Assembly: GCF_028890115.1 (NCBI RefSeq)
Contig: NZ_JARCJD010000003.1
Span: forward strand, 165,475-229,474
DNA length: 64,000 nucleotides
From: Phaeobacter sp. QD34_24
Lineage (GTDB): Bacteria > Pseudomonadota > Alphaproteobacteria > Rhodobacterales > Rhodobacteraceae
Direction of reading: 5' to 3'
Made by a program: the position numbers and the translations under genes. Shown piece after piece: positions 1 through 9,029 of the stretch. Under the pieces are notes generated by a model. The model searched no databases and was not told the origin of the DNA. It saw only the letters and a program-made list of their open reading frames with translations. Each line of letters starts with the position of its first letter. The first letter of the stretch is position 1.

Positions 1-2
1 CC

Positions 3-143
3 GATACGCGCGTGGTCTTTGTCTCGGGCTATGCGGAGGGGGCCTTTGGCGATTCCGAACCGGATGTGCCGAACTCTGTCTTCCTGCCCAAGCCCTTCTC
101 GCTCAGCCAGTTGACCGAAACGGTTCATGCGCAACTGCACTAG
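3..143 (+). CDS. cckA: C-terminal end of hybrid histidine kinase CckA (partial)
   Basis: Only the last 46 residues are present; the gene enters from the left edge. They read as the end of a response-regulator receiver domain: VVFVSGYAEGAFG, then FLPKPFSLSQL, where the Lys of PKPF is the conserved switch lysine, then a short final helix ending VHAQLH. In alphaproteobacteria CckA is the membrane hybrid kinase that passes phosphate through ChpT to CtrA and CpdR. The AEGAFG segment after the beta-4 strand is typical of CckA. The identification rests on a fragment, so another hybrid kinase is possible. A chpT gene lies later in the window. Confidence 0.75.
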   Translation, partial: DTRVVFVSGYAEGAFGDSEPDVPNSVFLPKPFSLSQLTETVHAQLH

Positions 144-168
144 GCGAAGAGCCCAGTGCTCCTTCGCC
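143..168 (+). terminator. Hairpin after cckA, probable terminator
   Basis: A 10-bp stem with one bulged C and a 5-nt loop starts at the last base of the cckA stop codon. The left arm is GGCGAAGAGC and the right arm GCTCCTTCGCC. There is no strong T-run after it, so termination may be weak or Rho-assisted. Confidence 0.5.
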
Positions 169-429
169 AGGGTTTCCAGGCCGTTGATATATCCCGGAGT
201 TTACACGCGTCGCATAGAATGGGTTTCTGTGAGCGGTTCCATCCGAAGTTCGCCAAGACACAACAGAAACTGGGATTTGGCTCCCGCCAGACCTGCCGGA
301 CGTGCGGCCATTCTCCCCTACCGTTTTTGGGATGGGGCAGCACTGATGCGGCAGCAACACAGATCATCAGGCCGATTTTCTTTGGATCCGGCTAGTCAAA
401 TCCATGATGCAGCCGAAAAGGGGCGGCGC
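169..429. other. Intergenic region without a recognised gene
   Basis: About 260 bases between the cckA hairpin and the 3' end of the minus-strand sulfotransferase gene. The open frames here on both strands read as low-complexity shadow translations with no recognisable domain. I see no convincing RNA gene or terminator. Confidence 0.5.
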
Positions 430-1068
430 CTATCCCCGGCCTCCGGCAGACCTGAGAAGAGGCATTTCTGCTTGGTGGCCGATACTTGCGTGCAGGTCAA
501 AGTCCGCCGCATGTTTGCGTCGCAGGATGCGTTCTGTCCTGGGAGTGAGAGTCAGCTCCATCGGGGGGCTGGCGTTCAGGATTTCCAACTCCAGCTTCAT
601 CCCCAGCCGGTCCTCCAGAAAGTCCTGGATGGCAGGTTGATCTTCATAGCGGAACAGATGCGTCACGGCGCTGCCGTTGGTCCGCGGCTCAAGGAATTTT
701 GCCTGGCTGCCAACATCGGCAAAGGCTGCCGGTTTCCCGGTGCAATAGCTGCTTACAAAATTGTCAAAGGAAATGCCCTTGGTTGAGTTCGGCTTGCCAT
801 CCATGAAGGGGCGCTGGCGAAACCTGTACCAACTGCCAAGCCAGCTGATCGGTTCACGGACCACCGCCATCAGCTCCATTTCCGTGCCACAGACCCGTTC
901 GAACATGGGACGAAACCAGCGTGAATAGCGAATAACCGTGGCGTGTTTCAGCTCAGGCGGATCCGCAACCACGATATCGGCCCGGTCCCGCAAAGCAGCC
1001 TGATAGGCGGTGGTTCCGGTTTTGGGAACCGACAGAAGAACCAATCTTTCGTCGTGAAACACCAGCAA
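430..1068 (-). CDS. Sulfotransferase family protein
   Basis: This predicted P-loop sulfotransferase would move sulfuryl from PAPS to an unknown acceptor. The start of the protein carries the 5'-phosphosulfate-binding loop SVPKTGTTAYQ just after a beta strand (LVFHDERLVLL). A second conserved segment, MAVVREPISWLGSWYRFR, matches the 3'-phosphate-binding region (VREP...S). The frame stays open to 1251, but that extension would overlap the recA promoter and LexA box and looks non-coding. I prefer the TTG at 1068, preceded by a GAAAGGG-like ribosome binding site, which gives about 212 residues. The acceptor (carbohydrate, lipid or small molecule) cannot be inferred. The gene is divergent from recA. 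Confidence 0.75.
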   Translation of the reverse strand: MLVFHDERLVLLSVPKTGTTAYQAALRDRADIVVADPPELKHATVIRYSRWFRPMFERVCGTEMELMAVVREPISWLGSWYRFRQRPFMDGKPNSTKGISFDNFVSSYCTGKPAAFADVGSQAKFLEPRTNGSAVTHLFRYEDQPAIQDFLEDRLGMKLELEILNASPPMELTLTPRTERILRRKHAADFDLHASIGHQAEMPLLRSAGGRG

Positions 1069-1156
1069 CGCGTATCCACCCTTTCGAAAACATCCTAAAG
1101 ACGAGTCGTAGCAGTGCTCGCCTCGGTTGTAAATGGCGCAATGTGGAATATTGTGG

Positions 1157-1185
1157 TTGAAGTGTTCTCGTTTTGCCCCCATAAA
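1157..1185 (+). promoter_or_regulatory. Probable recA promoter
   Basis: A TTGAAG -35 element, a 17-nt spacer and CATAAA as -10 lie about 75 bases before the recA start codon. The LexA box abuts the -10, so a bound repressor would cover the transcription start. Confidence 0.55.
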
Positions 1186-1200
1186 GAACAAGAGGCGAAC
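1186..1200 (+). promoter_or_regulatory. LexA (SOS) box of recA
   Basis: The sequence is GAAC-N7-GAAC, the reverse complement of the alphaproteobacterial SOS box GTTC-N7-GTTC known from Rhodobacter and rhizobial recA genes. It lies 57 bases before the recA ATG and directly after the predicted -10. Confidence 0.85.
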
Positions 1201-1257
1201 AAAGCAAGTGATTGCCGCGACCCCAAGGGTATGACACATAGAAGGTGACAAGGGACT

Positions 1258-2325
1258 ATGGCGGATCTTTTGACCATGAAAAACAAAGTGAGCGGTGACA
1301 AGCAGAAGGCGCTGGACAGCGCGCTGGCCCAGATTGAGCGGCAGTTCGGCAAGGGTTCGATCATGAAGCTGGGGGACGGCAATGCCATCCAGGAGATCGA
1401 GGCGAGTTCGACCGGTTCATTGGGGCTGGATATCGCCCTTGGTATCGGTGGTCTGCCCATGGGCCGTATCATCGAAATCTACGGTCCGGAAAGTTCGGGT
1501 AAGACCACGCTGACGCTGCACTGTGTTGCAGAACAACAGAAAAAGGGCGGGGTCTGCGCCTTTGTGGACGCCGAACATGCGCTGGATCCGCAATATGCGG
1601 CCAAGCTGGGCGTCGATCTTGACGAATTGCTGATTTCGCAGCCCGACACGGGCGAACAGGCGCTGGAAATCACAGATACGCTGGTGCGTTCGGGCGCGGT
1701 CAATATGGTGATTGTGGATTCGGTTGCGGCGCTGACGCCGAAATCCGAACTCGAAGGCGACATGGGCGATTCCAGTGTTGGCGTGCAGGCCCGTCTGATG
1801 AGCCAGGCCATGCGCAAGCTCACCGGATCGATCAGCCGCTCCAAATGCATGGTGATCTTCATCAACCAGATTCGCATGAAGATCGGCGTGATGTTTGGCT
1901 CTCCGGAAACCACAACCGGCGGCAACGCGCTGAAATTCTATTCCTCGGTGCGCCTCGACATTCGCCGCATCGGCTCGATCAAGGACCGGGACGAGGTGGT
2001 CGGTAACGCCACCCGCGTCAAAGTGGTGAAGAACAAGGTGGCGCCGCCCTTCAAACAGGTGGAATTCGACATCATGTATGGTGAAGGCATCTCCAAGATG
2101 GGGGAATTGCTGGACCTAGGCGTTGCGGCCGGCGTGGTGAACAAGTCCGGTGCCTGGTTCTCCTACGGGGATGAGCGGATCGGGCAGGGGCGTGAAAACG
2201 CCAAGCAGTTCCTGCGCGAGCATTCCGAAATTGCCTATGACATCGAAGACAAGATCCGCGCAGCGCATGGTTTGGACTTCGATCGCCCTGACGGCGCTGC
2301 CGATGACGACATCCTGGAGGCGTAA
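1258..2325 (+). CDS. recA: Recombinase RecA
   Basis: RecA is an ATP-dependent DNA strand-exchange protein and the co-protease that triggers LexA cleavage. At 355 residues it has the usual length. Visible landmarks are the N-terminal polymerisation segment ([18 protein letters not shown]), Walker [10 protein letters not shown] near residue 80, the Walker B strand [14 protein letters not shown], and the L2 DNA-binding loop [20 protein letters not shown]. The acidic C-tail ends [14 protein letters not shown]. The start at 1258 has AAGGGACT immediately upstream; a second in-frame ATG six codons later is a weaker alternative. SOS control is shown by the LexA box. A strong terminator follows, so it is probably monocistronic. 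Confidence 0.99.
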   Translation: MADLLTMKNKVSGDKQKALDSALAQIERQFGKGSIMKLGDGNAIQEIEASSTGSLGLDIALGIGGLPMGRIIEIYGPESSGKTTLTLHCVAEQQKKGGVCAFVDAEHALDPQYAAKLGVDLDELLISQPDTGEQALEITDTLVRSGAVNMVIVDSVAALTPKSELEGDMGDSSVGVQARLMSQAMRKLTGSISRSKCMVIFINQIRMKIGVMFGSPETTTGGNALKFYSSVRLDIRRIGSIKDRDEVVGNATRVKVVKNKVAPPFKQVEFDIMYGEGISKMGELLDLGVAAGVVNKSGAWFSYGDERIGQGRENAKQFLREHSEIAYDIEDKIRAAHGLDFDRPDGAADDDILEA

Positions 2326-2356
2326 AGCGCTTCAACCAGGATCGTGAGTGACAGCA

Positions 2357-2386
2357 AAAGGGTGCGGGATTGGCCGCACCCTTTTT
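2357..2386 (+). terminator. Rho-independent terminator of recA
   Basis: An 11-bp stem (AAAGGGTGCGG with CCGCACCCTTT), a 6-nt loop and a T-run lie 30 bases after the recA stop codon. Confidence 0.9.
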
Positions 2387-2469
2387 CGCTTTCTGGGCAG
2401 TGGACAGTGCCCGCGCGGGGGGCTAAACCTGCCTGAAACCCTGACAAAGCCCGAAAAGGGATCCCGCAC

Positions 2470-5121
2470 ATGGCGACGCTGAACGACATCCGATCCACAT
2501 TCCTGAACTACTTTGCCAAGCAGGGCCACGAGATCGTGTCCTCCAGCCCGCTGGTGCCGCGCAACGATCCCACCCTGATGTTCACCAACTCAGGCATGGT
2601 TCAGTTCAAGAACCTCTTCACCGGGCTGGAGCACCGCGACTACAAACGCGCCACCACAGCGCAGAAATGCGTGCGGGCCGGCGGCAAGCACAATGACCTC
2701 GACAATGTTGGTTATACCGCGCGCCACCATACCTTCTTTGAAATGCTGGGGAACTTCTCCTTTGGCGATTACTTCAAGACCGAAGCGATCCCCTTTGCCT
2801 GGGAGTTGATCACCAAGGAATTCGGCATCGACAAGAGCCGTCTTCTGACCACTGTCTATCACACCGATGACGAGGCATTCGAGATCTGGAAGAAGGTCGG
2901 CGTGCCCGAGGATCGGATCATCCGCATCGATACCTCCGACAACTTCTGGCAGATGGGGCCGACCGGCCCCTGCGGCCCCTGCACCGAGATCTTCTATGAT
3001 CACGGCGATCACATCTGGGGTGGCCCTCCGGGCAGCGCCGATGAGGACGGTGACCGCTTCATCGAGATCTGGAACGTCGTTTTCATGCAGAACGAACAGT
3101 TCGAAGACGGCTCAATGAAGGCGCTGGACATGCAGTCCATCGACACCGGCATGGGATTGGAACGGATCGGCGCACTGCTGCAGGGCAGCCATGACAACTA
3201 TGATACGGATCTGTTCAAGGCGCTGATCGAGGCCTCGGCGGATGTGACCAACGTCGATCCCTACGGCGATCAGAACGTCCATCACCGGGTGATCGCCGAC
3301 CATCTGCGCTCCACCTCCTTCCTGATTGCCGATGGCGTGATGCCCTCAAACGACGGCCGTGGCTACGTGCTGCGCCGCATCATGCGCCGCGCCATGCGCC
3401 ATGCGCATCTTCTGGGGGCCAAGGATCCGGTGATGCACCAGCTGGTGCCCGCGCTGGTCCAACAGATGGGCGCGGCCTATCCCGAACTTGGCCGCGCGCA
3501 GGCGCTGATCCAGGAAACGCTGCATCTGGAAGAAAACCGCTTCAAACAGACCCTGGATCGCGGCCTCAAGCTGCTGGATGAGGAGCTGGCGGATCTGGAC
3601 GAGGGTGCAGCTCTGCCAGGGGCCGCAGCTTTCAAACTCTATGACACCTACGGCTTCCCGTTGGATCTGACCCAGGACGCCCTGCGCGAAAAGGGCCGCG
3701 AGGTGGATACCGACGGCTTTGATGCCGCCATGGCAGAGCAAAAGGCCAAGGCACGCGCGGCCTGGTCCGGCTCGGGCGAAAGTGCCGACAGCACCCTGTG
3801 GTTCGATATCGCCGATGAGCACGGCACGAGCGAGTTCCTGGGCTATGAAACCGAGAGCGCCGAAGGCCAGATCGTTGCCATCGTCAAGGATGGCGCCATC
3901 GTGCGCGAGGCGGGTAAGGGCGATACGGTTCAGGTGGTTCTGAACCAGACCCCGTTTTACGCCGAATCCGGTGGCCAGGTCGGCGACAGTGGCGAAATCC
4001 GTGTCGAAGGCGGGCGCCTGCGCGTCACCGATACCAAGAAGGCTGCCGATGTCTTCATCCACTTTGCCGAAGTTGTTGACGGCATCGTGACGGTGAATGC
4101 GCCGGCCCAGCTGGAAGTGGATCATTCCCGCCGCAGTGCCATCCGTGCCAACCACTCGGCCACGCACCTCTTGCACGAGGCCCTGCGCGAAGCACTTGGC
4201 GATCACGTGGCGCAGCGCGGGTCGCTCAATGCCGAAGATCGCCTGCGGTTCGACTTCAGCCACGGCAAGGCGCTGAGCGCCGAGGAACTCACCAAGGTCT
4301 CCGCCGATGTGAATGCCTTCATCCGGCAGAACACGCCGGTCGAGACCCGGATCATGACACCGGATGACGCTCGCGCCCTTGGTGCCCAGGCGCTGTTCGG
4401 GGAGAAGTATGGCGATGAGGTTCGTGTGGTCTCCATGGGCCGTGCCGCAACCGGCAAGGGCCACGACAAGGAAACTTACTCGATCGAGCTCTGCGGCGGC
4501 ACCCATGTGAAGCAGACCGGCGATATCGGCACTTTCGTGATCCTTGGCGACAGCGCGTCCTCGGCCGGGGTGCGCCGGATCGAGGCGCTGACGGGCGCAG
4601 CGGCTTCTGAATACCTTGAGGCTGAGGCCGGGCGCATGGCCGAGGTTGCCGCCATGCTGAAGGCGCAGCCTGCCGATGTGATGGATCGCATCAAGGCTCT
4701 GATGGATGAGCGCAAGGCGCTGCAGAACGAAATCTCTCAGTTGAAACAGCAGGTTGCCATGGGTGGCGGCGCTGCGGGCGGCGTCGAGACCAAGGAAATC
4801 GGCGGCAAGACCTTCCTGGGCCAGGCGCTGGAAGGCGTTTCCGGTAAGGACCTGCGCGGTCTGATCGATGCGCATAAGCAGAAACTCGGCTCGGGCGTGA
4901 TCCTGCTGATTGCCAACGATGATGGCAAGGTTGCTGTGGCGGCAGGCGTCACCGATGATCTGACCGGTCAGATCTCTGCCGTGGACGTCTTGAAGGCTGC
5001 CGTGCCCGCCTTGGGTGGCAAGGGCGGCGGCGGCCGTCCCGACATGGCGCAGGGCGGTGGCAAGGATTTCGCCGGGGCCGAAGCGGCTATCGCAGCGGCA
5101 GAAAAACTGTTGGAGGGATAA
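2470..5121 (+). CDS. alaS: Alanyl-tRNA synthetase
   Basis: A class II synthetase that charges tRNA-Ala and edits mischarged Ser and Gly. The protein is full length at 883 residues. The N-terminal catalytic core opens with [20 protein letters not shown] and holds the motif 2 region [13 protein letters not shown]. The editing domain shows the zinc-type ligands HSATH and CGGTH. A coiled region ([21 protein letters not shown]) leads to the C-terminal DHHA1-type domain with glycine-rich [17 protein letters not shown] purine-rich GAAAAGGGA element lies 10 bases before the ATG. It is separated from recA by a terminator. A DUF1330 gene follows after two bases, so the two are probably co-transcribed. 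Confidence 0.99.
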   Translation: MATLNDIRSTFLNYFAKQGHEIVSSSPLVPRNDPTLMFTNSGMVQFKNLFTGLEHRDYKRATTAQKCVRAGGKHNDLDNVGYTARHHTFFEMLGNFSFGDYFKTEAIPFAWELITKEFGIDKSRLLTTVYHTDDEAFEIWKKVGVPEDRIIRIDTSDNFWQMGPTGPCGPCTEIFYDHGDHIWGGPPGSADEDGDRFIEIWNVVFMQNEQFEDGSMKALDMQSIDTGMGLERIGALLQGSHDNYDTDLFKALIEASADVTNVDPYGDQNVHHRVIADHLRSTSFLIADGVMPSNDGRGYVLRRIMRRAMRHAHLLGAKDPVMHQLVPALVQQMGAAYPELGRAQALIQETLHLEENRFKQTLDRGLKLLDEELADLDEGAALPGAAAFKLYDTYGFPLDLTQDALREKGREVDTDGFDAAMAEQKAKARAAWSGSGESADSTLWFDIADEHGTSEFLGYETESAEGQIVAIVKDGAIVREAGKGDTVQVVLNQTPFYAESGGQVGDSGEIRVEGGRLRVTDTKKAADVFIHFAEVVDGIVTVNAPAQLEVDHSRRSAIRANHSATHLLHEALREALGDHVAQRGSLNAEDRLRFDFSHGKALSAEELTKVSADVNAFIRQNTPVETRIMTPDDARALGAQALFGEKYGDEVRVVSMGRAATGKGHDKETYSIELCGGTHVKQTGDIGTFVILGDSASSAGVRRIEALTGAAASEYLEAEAGRMAEVAAMLKAQPADVMDRIKALMDERKALQNEISQLKQQVAMGGGAAGGVETKEIGGKTFLGQALEGVSGKDLRGLIDAHKQKLGSGVILLIANDDGKVAVAAGVTDDLTGQISAVDVLKAAVPALGGKGGGGRPDMAQGGGKDFAGAEAAIAAAEKLLEG

Positions 5122-5123
5122 TC

Positions 5124-5411
5124 ATGGGCGCACTCTGGATTGCTCACGTCACGGTCACCGATGCGGAGGCCTATGGCAAATACGCCGAACTGGCGGGGCC
5201 TGCGATTGCCAAACATGGCGGTGAGTTCATCGCCCGTGGCGGCAAGTTCGTGCAGTTGGAAGGCAAGGAACGCCCGCGCAACGTGGTCGCGAAATTTCCC
5301 AGCGTTGAGGCAGCCGTGGACTGCTACAACAGCCCTGAATACCAGGAGGCACTGGATCACGCCCGTGGTGCATCCGAGCGCGAGCTGATGGTGGTCGAGA
5401 CCTCCGAGTAA
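5124..5411 (+). CDS. DUF1330 domain-containing protein
   Basis: A 95-residue protein of the DUF1330 family, a small dimeric alpha+beta barrel fold of unknown function. Family features visible are the N-terminal strand ALWIAHVTVTDAEAYGKYAEL, the RGGKF turn, RPRNVVAKFPSVEAA and the helix YNSPEYQEALDHARGASERELMVVE. It starts two bases after the alaS stop, with GGAGGG inside the alaS end as ribosome binding site, so it is translationally linked to alaS. The link to aminoacylation is positional only. A bidirectional terminator follows. Confidence 0.85.
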   Translation: MGALWIAHVTVTDAEAYGKYAELAGPAIAKHGGEFIARGGKFVQLEGKERPRNVVAKFPSVEAAVDCYNSPEYQEALDHARGASERELMVVETSE

Positions 5412-5435
5412 CGCGCCGGTCACAAGATGCAGAAT

Positions 5436-5479
5436 GAAAAAGAGCGCGGGGGCAGCCTCGCGCTCTTTTTCGTTTTTTT
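5436..5479. terminator. Bidirectional terminator between convergent genes
   Basis: The left arm GAAAAAGAGCGCG and right arm CGCGCTCTTTTTC form a 13-bp stem, followed by a run of seven T on the plus strand. On the minus strand the left-arm A-run reads as a T-run, so it can also end the VOC gene, whose stop codon it abuts. Confidence 0.9.
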
Positions 5480-6059
5480 AGTATGGGTTGCGGGGGTTTC
5501 TGTCCTCCGACAGGCTGTTTTGACGCCGCTCCACCAGCAGCTCGATCGCGTCCGCCAGATGGACCTCCTGGATGTTGTAGTCGCCCCGCGCGACGCGCAG
5601 TTTGTGGGCTTCGATCATCACATCCGCATGGGTGCAGCCGACGGGCGGTTCGAACTTGTAGCAGGCCAGCTCGATCAGCAGCCCCATGGGATCCTTGAAA
5701 TAAATCGAATCCATGAAGCCCCGGTCCTTGTTGCCGGAATGACCGATCCCACGTTCCGTCAGGCGGTTTTCGATCTGGGAAAAGGTCGCCTTGCTGACGT
5801 TGAAGGCCAGGTGATGCACGCAGCCGGGTTCTGTGGGCGTGCGGCGCCGGTCGGGGCTGCGGGTCTCATTGGTGAAGACGGTGATCAGCCGCCCGTCGCC
5901 CGGATCGAAGTAAAGGTGGCCTTCGTCCGGGTTGTCCAGATTAGGCTGGTCAAACACAAAGGGCATGCCCAAAAGCCCTTCCCAGAAATCGATGGATGTC
6001 TGCCTGTCGGCACCGGTCAGCGTGATGTGATGAACGCCCTGAACCTGGATCTTGCGCAT
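5478..6059 (-). CDS. VOC family protein (glyoxalase / extradiol dioxygenase type)
   Basis: A vicinal-oxygen-chelate fold protein of about 193 residues. The first module begins IQVQGVHHITLTGAD with a metal-ligand His. The second shows CVHHLAFNV, then SIYFKDPMGLLIELACY with the Glu ligand, so a 2-His-1-Glu metal site is likely. The substrate is unknown; these proteins are commonly annotated as glyoxalases or ring-cleavage dioxygenases. The start at 6059 is chosen because GGAGA lies just upstream; the frame opens 12 codons earlier without support. It stands alone, convergent with the alaS unit and separated from typA by a terminator. Confidence 0.8.
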   Translation of the reverse strand: MRKIQVQGVHHITLTGADRQTSIDFWEGLLGMPFVFDQPNLDNPDEGHLYFDPGDGRLITVFTNETRSPDRRRTPTEPGCVHHLAFNVSKATFSQIENRLTERGIGHSGNKDRGFMDSIYFKDPMGLLIELACYKFEPPVGCTHADVMIEAHKLRVARGDYNIQEVHLADAIELLVERRQNSLSEDRNPRNPY

Positions 6060-6107
6060 GCCGTGTCTCCTTTCGTTTGAAGGAGACCCTAACATGGATG
6101 TGCAATA

Positions 6108-6134
6108 GAAAAAGGCCGCCCCGGGGGGCGGCCT
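6108..6134 (-). terminator. Terminator of typA
   Basis: On the minus strand, AGGCCGCCCC pairs with GGGGCGGCCT around a minimal loop and is followed by TTTTTC. It lies directly after the typA stop codon. Confidence 0.85.
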
Positions 6135-6158
6135 CGTGAATGTGATGATCCGTCAGGA

Positions 6159-7979
6159 TCAGCCATTTGCCTTCGACATCCGCTTGCGCTCGTGCGGGTC
6201 GAGGTAGCGCTTGCGCAGGCGGATCGAGTTCGGCGTCACTTCCACCAGCTCGTCGTCGTTGATATAGGCGATTGCTTCTTCCAGCGACAGCGTCACCGGC
6301 GTGGTCAGGCGCACGGCTTCGTCGGTGCCGGAGGCACGCACGTTGGTCAGCTTCTTGCCCTTCAGCGGGTTCACTTCCAGGTCGTTGTCGCGGGAATGCT
6401 CACCGATGATCATGCCGGTATAGACATCGACCTGGGCGCCGATGAACATCTTGCCGCGATCTTCGAGGTTCCACAGGGCGTAGGCCACGGATTGGCCGTT
6501 CTCCATCGAGATCAGAACACCGGCGCGGCGGCCCGGGATCGGACCCTTGTGCGGTGCCCAGCCGTGGAAGACGCGGTTCAGTACGCCGGTGCCGCGAGTA
6601 TCGGTCAGGAATTCGCCGTGATAGCCGATGAGACCGCGCGAGGGCACATGGGCAATGATCCGGGTCTTGCCGGCACCGGCCGGTTTCATCTCGACCAGCT
6701 CACCCTTGCGGGCACCGGTCAGCTTCTCGATCACGGCGCCAGAGTATTCGTCATCCACGTCGATGGTGGCTTCCTCGATGGGCTCCATCTTCTGGCCGTC
6801 TTCTTCGCGCATGATCACCTGCGGGCGGGAGATCGACAGCTCGAATCCCTCGCGGCGCATGTTCTCGATCAACACGCCCATCTGCAGTTCGCCACGGCCC
6901 GAGACCTCGAAGGCCTCACCGCCGGGGGTGTCGGCGATCTTGATGGCGACGTTGCTTTCGGCCTCTTTCATCAGGCGGTCACGGATCACGCGCGACTGCA
7001 CCTTCTTGCCGTCACGGCCTGCCAGCGGGCTGTCGTTGATGCCGAAGGTCACGGTGATGGTCGGCGGATCGATGGGCTGGGCATCCAGCGGCTCATCCAC
7101 GGCGAGGGCACAGATGGTATCGGCCACGGTGGCCTTGGCCATGCCCGCGATGGAAACGATGTCGCCCGCCTGGGCTTCGTCGATGTCCTGCTGGGCCAGG
7201 CCACGGAAGGCCTGGATGCGGGTGACGCGGAATTGTTCGATCTTCTGGCCCACGCGGGTCAGGGCCTGCACGGTGGCGCCCACCTTCAAGGTGCCGGATT
7301 CGACGCGGCCGGTCAGCAGGCGCCCGACGAAGGGGTCAGAGCCCAGGGTGGTGGCCAGCATGCGGAAATCTTCGCCCTGACGCTTGATCTGGGCAGGCTC
7401 GGGCACGTGGTTCACGATCAGATTGAACAGCGCGTGCAGGTCCTTGCGGGGGCCGTCCAGTTCGGCGTCGGCCCAGCCATTGCGGCCCGAGGCATACATA
7501 TGCGGGAAGTCGAGCTGATCCTCGGTCGCATCGAGCGAGGCAAAGAGGTCGAAACATTCGTCCAGCGCGCGGTCAGGCTCGGCGTCGGGCTTGTCCACCT
7601 TGTTCAGCACCACGATGGGGCGCAGACCCAGGGCCAGCGCCTTGGAGGTCACGAATTTGGTCTGCGGCATCGGGCCTTCGGCGGCATCCACCAGCAGGAC
7701 AACACCGTCGACCATCGACAGGATCCGCTCCACCTCGCCGCCGAAATCGGCGTGGCCGGGGGTGTCGACGATATTGATCCGGGTGCCTTTCCATTCGACC
7801 GAGGTCGGTTTGGCAAAGATGGTGATGCCCCGTTCGCGTTCCAGATCGTTGCTGTCCATGGCGCGTTCCGCCACAGCCTGGTTTTCGCGGAAGGCGCCGG
7901 ATTGTTTGAGCAGCTCGTCCACCAGGGTCGTTTTCCCGTGGTCCACGTGTGCAATGATCGCAATGTTGCGCAGGTCCAT
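6159..7979 (-). CDS. typA: Ribosome-associated GTPase TypA/BipA
   Basis: A translational GTPase of the EF-G family that helps 50S assembly and stress adaptation. At 606 residues it is full length. G motifs are visible: G1 [10 protein letters not shown]2 region ERERGITI, G3 [12 protein letters not shown] and G4 NKVDKPDA. Domain II, the EF-G-like domains ([24 protein letters not shown]) and the TypA-specific C-terminal domain with [20 protein letters not shown] follow. The start has AAAGG seven bases upstream. It is monocistronic, with its own terminator. Confidence 0.98.
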   Translation of the reverse strand: MDLRNIAIIAHVDHGKTTLVDELLKQSGAFRENQAVAERAMDSNDLERERGITIFAKPTSVEWKGTRINIVDTPGHADFGGEVERILSMVDGVVLLVDAAEGPMPQTKFVTSKALALGLRPIVVLNKVDKPDAEPDRALDECFDLFASLDATEDQLDFPHMYASGRNGWADAELDGPRKDLHALFNLIVNHVPEPAQIKRQGEDFRMLATTLGSDPFVGRLLTGRVESGTLKVGATVQALTRVGQKIEQFRVTRIQAFRGLAQQDIDEAQAGDIVSIAGMAKATVADTICALAVDEPLDAQPIDPPTITVTFGINDSPLAGRDGKKVQSRVIRDRLMKEAESNVAIKIADTPGGEAFEVSGRGELQMGVLIENMRREGFELSISRPQVIMREEDGQKMEPIEEATIDVDDEYSGAVIEKLTGARKGELVEMKPAGAGKTRIIAHVPSRGLIGYHGEFLTDTRGTGVLNRVFHGWAPHKGPIPGRRAGVLISMENGQSVAYALWNLEDRGKMFIGAQVDVYTGMIIGEHSRDNDLEVNPLKGKKLTNVRASGTDEAVRLTTPVTLSLEEAIAYINDDELVEVTPNSIRLRKRYLDPHERKRMSKANG

Positions 7980-8029
7980 GACGTCAGCCTTTGTAAGGAA
8001 GTTGCGCAGCGCTTAGCCCGATACTGGCA

Positions 8030-8105
8030 GGAAGGCCAGCAAAAATCGGCCTTCCCGGTGCAATCGGCGCTGCAATGCAGCGCCCCCCTGCTTTTGGGGG
8101 GCTCA
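8030..8105 (-). other. Hairpin cluster between the SMR gene and typA
   Basis: Three inverted repeats lie between the minus-strand SMR stop codon and the typA start. Positions 8084-8102 hold a C6/G6 stem. 8067-8083 is a perfect 17-bp palindrome (GCGCTGCA, A, TGCAGCGC). 8030-8055 pairs GGAAGGCC with GGCCTTCC. They could end SMR transcription or structure the typA leader. None has a clean downstream T-run. Confidence 0.45.
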
Positions 8106-8438
8106 GTGGCCGGAGGATTTCGAGTAAAGATGAATGACCATAATGCCGATCAGGATCAGCGCCATGCCCAGAACGGCAGGCAGATCCAGTCTTTGTCCGA
8201 AGACCACGAGGCCAATCACGGCGATAAGCACGATGCCAAGGCCCGACCAGATCGCATAGACGATGCCGACCGGCATGACCTTGAGGGTAAGGCCCAGCAT
8301 GTAAAAGGAAAACCCATAGGCCACCAGCACGATGAGCGAGGGCACCAACCGGCTGAACTGCTGGCTGGCCTGCAGCGCCGTGGTGCCAATGGTCTCTGCA
8401 GCGACGGCAACGATCAGGTAGATATAGTGAAGCTGCAT
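8103..8438 (-). CDS. SMR family multidrug efflux transporter (EmrE-like)
   Basis: A small four-helix inner-membrane protein of 111 residues. The first helix carries the essential membrane-embedded Glu (VAVAAETIGTTAL, Glu15), which couples proton influx to export of cationic compounds. Helix 3 contains the family signature region VGIVYAIWSGLGIVLI, and the last helix ends IGIMVIHLYSKSSGH. EmrE-type quaternary-cation export is more likely than the guanidinium-exporter subtype, but the substrate is inferred. The start at 8438 has a perfect GGAGG six bases upstream. Confidence 0.92.
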   Translation of the reverse strand: MQLHYIYLIVAVAAETIGTTALQASQQFSRLVPSLIVLVAYGFSFYMLGLTLKVMPVGIVYAIWSGLGIVLIAVIGLVVFGQRLDLPAVLGMALILIGIMVIHLYSKSSGH

Positions 8439-8702
8439 TCTGAGCCTCCGGGTTGCAAAGGGATGACGTGGAATATCTCGTGATGTTTGCCTAGCCGAGT
8501 AGCAAGGCATCGACCAGCGCGAAATGTGAGCGGCCGCGCCCAAGGCCCGGTGAAATACCTGTGGCGATCGCCGACAACAGGCGAAAGGCGGGGCGCTCGT
8601 CTCTGCGTAAAGAGGTTTTTCTTCGCCTGCGTACAAGTTTAGCGAAATCGGTAACCGAATATGAACAGCTCATGACGTATGACACCATTGAAAGGGTCGG
8701 TC
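8439..8702. other. Divergent intergenic region
   Basis: About 264 bases separate the SMR gene from the small exported-protein gene. It must hold both promoters, but I cannot assign hexamers with confidence. A short palindrome, TCGGTAACCGA, sits at 8648-8658, 45 bases before the exported-protein start, and could be an operator. Confidence 0.35.
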
Positions 8703-9002
8703 ATGCGTCAGGTGTTTTTTGGAATGATCGCATTTGTTGCGGTCGGGCTATCGCCGCTCCTGGTTCTGGCCAGCCCCCAGGACCTGCGGGTCGGAGAGCC
8801 AGTCCTGGTGGTCTCGGCTCCTTGGACCGTTGCAGCCGCAGAGGTCATTTCCCGCAGCGGATTGCGGGAGATATCCCCGGAACGGGCACCTTTTGGCGCG
8901 CTGACGGTCCTGAATGATACCGCAGATGCGCTGCGGCTGAAATCAAATGGCGCCTGGTTGGTGCTGGATGGAAAGATGATCGCGCAGATCTGCGCGGGAT
9001 AG
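8703..9002 (+). CDS. Small exported protein of unknown function
   Basis: A 99-residue protein with an N-terminal signal peptide (MRQVFFGMIAFVAVGLSPLL, likely cut after VLAS) and a short mature domain (EPVLVVSAPWTVAAAEVISR, GALTVLNDTADALRLKSNGA). It ends in DGKMIAQICAG. I do not recognise a family. The start at 8703 has AAGGG just upstream; the frame opens eight codons earlier. It lies 27 bases before a chemoreceptor gene on the same strand, so the two may form an operon. A periplasmic accessory role is only a guess. Confidence 0.65.
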   Translation: MRQVFFGMIAFVAVGLSPLLVLASPQDLRVGEPVLVVSAPWTVAAAEVISRSGLREISPERAPFGALTVLNDTADALRLKSNGAWLVLDGKMIAQICAG

Positions 9003-9029
9003 TTGTGTAAAGCGAGAGGACGCAGTGGC

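Noticed and set aside
127..786. 219-residue plus-strand frame over the sulfotransferase
   Set aside because: The minus-strand frame carries a clear PKTGTT P-loop and a VREP motif; this one has no domain.
1069..1251. N-terminal extension of the sulfotransferase
   Set aside because: It would cross the recA promoter and LexA box, and its sequence is unlike the family N-terminus.
6192..8483. 763-residue open frame antisense to typA
   Set aside because: It is an antisense shadow of a highly conserved GTPase in GC-rich DNA, rich in His, Gly and Arg, with no recognisable domain.
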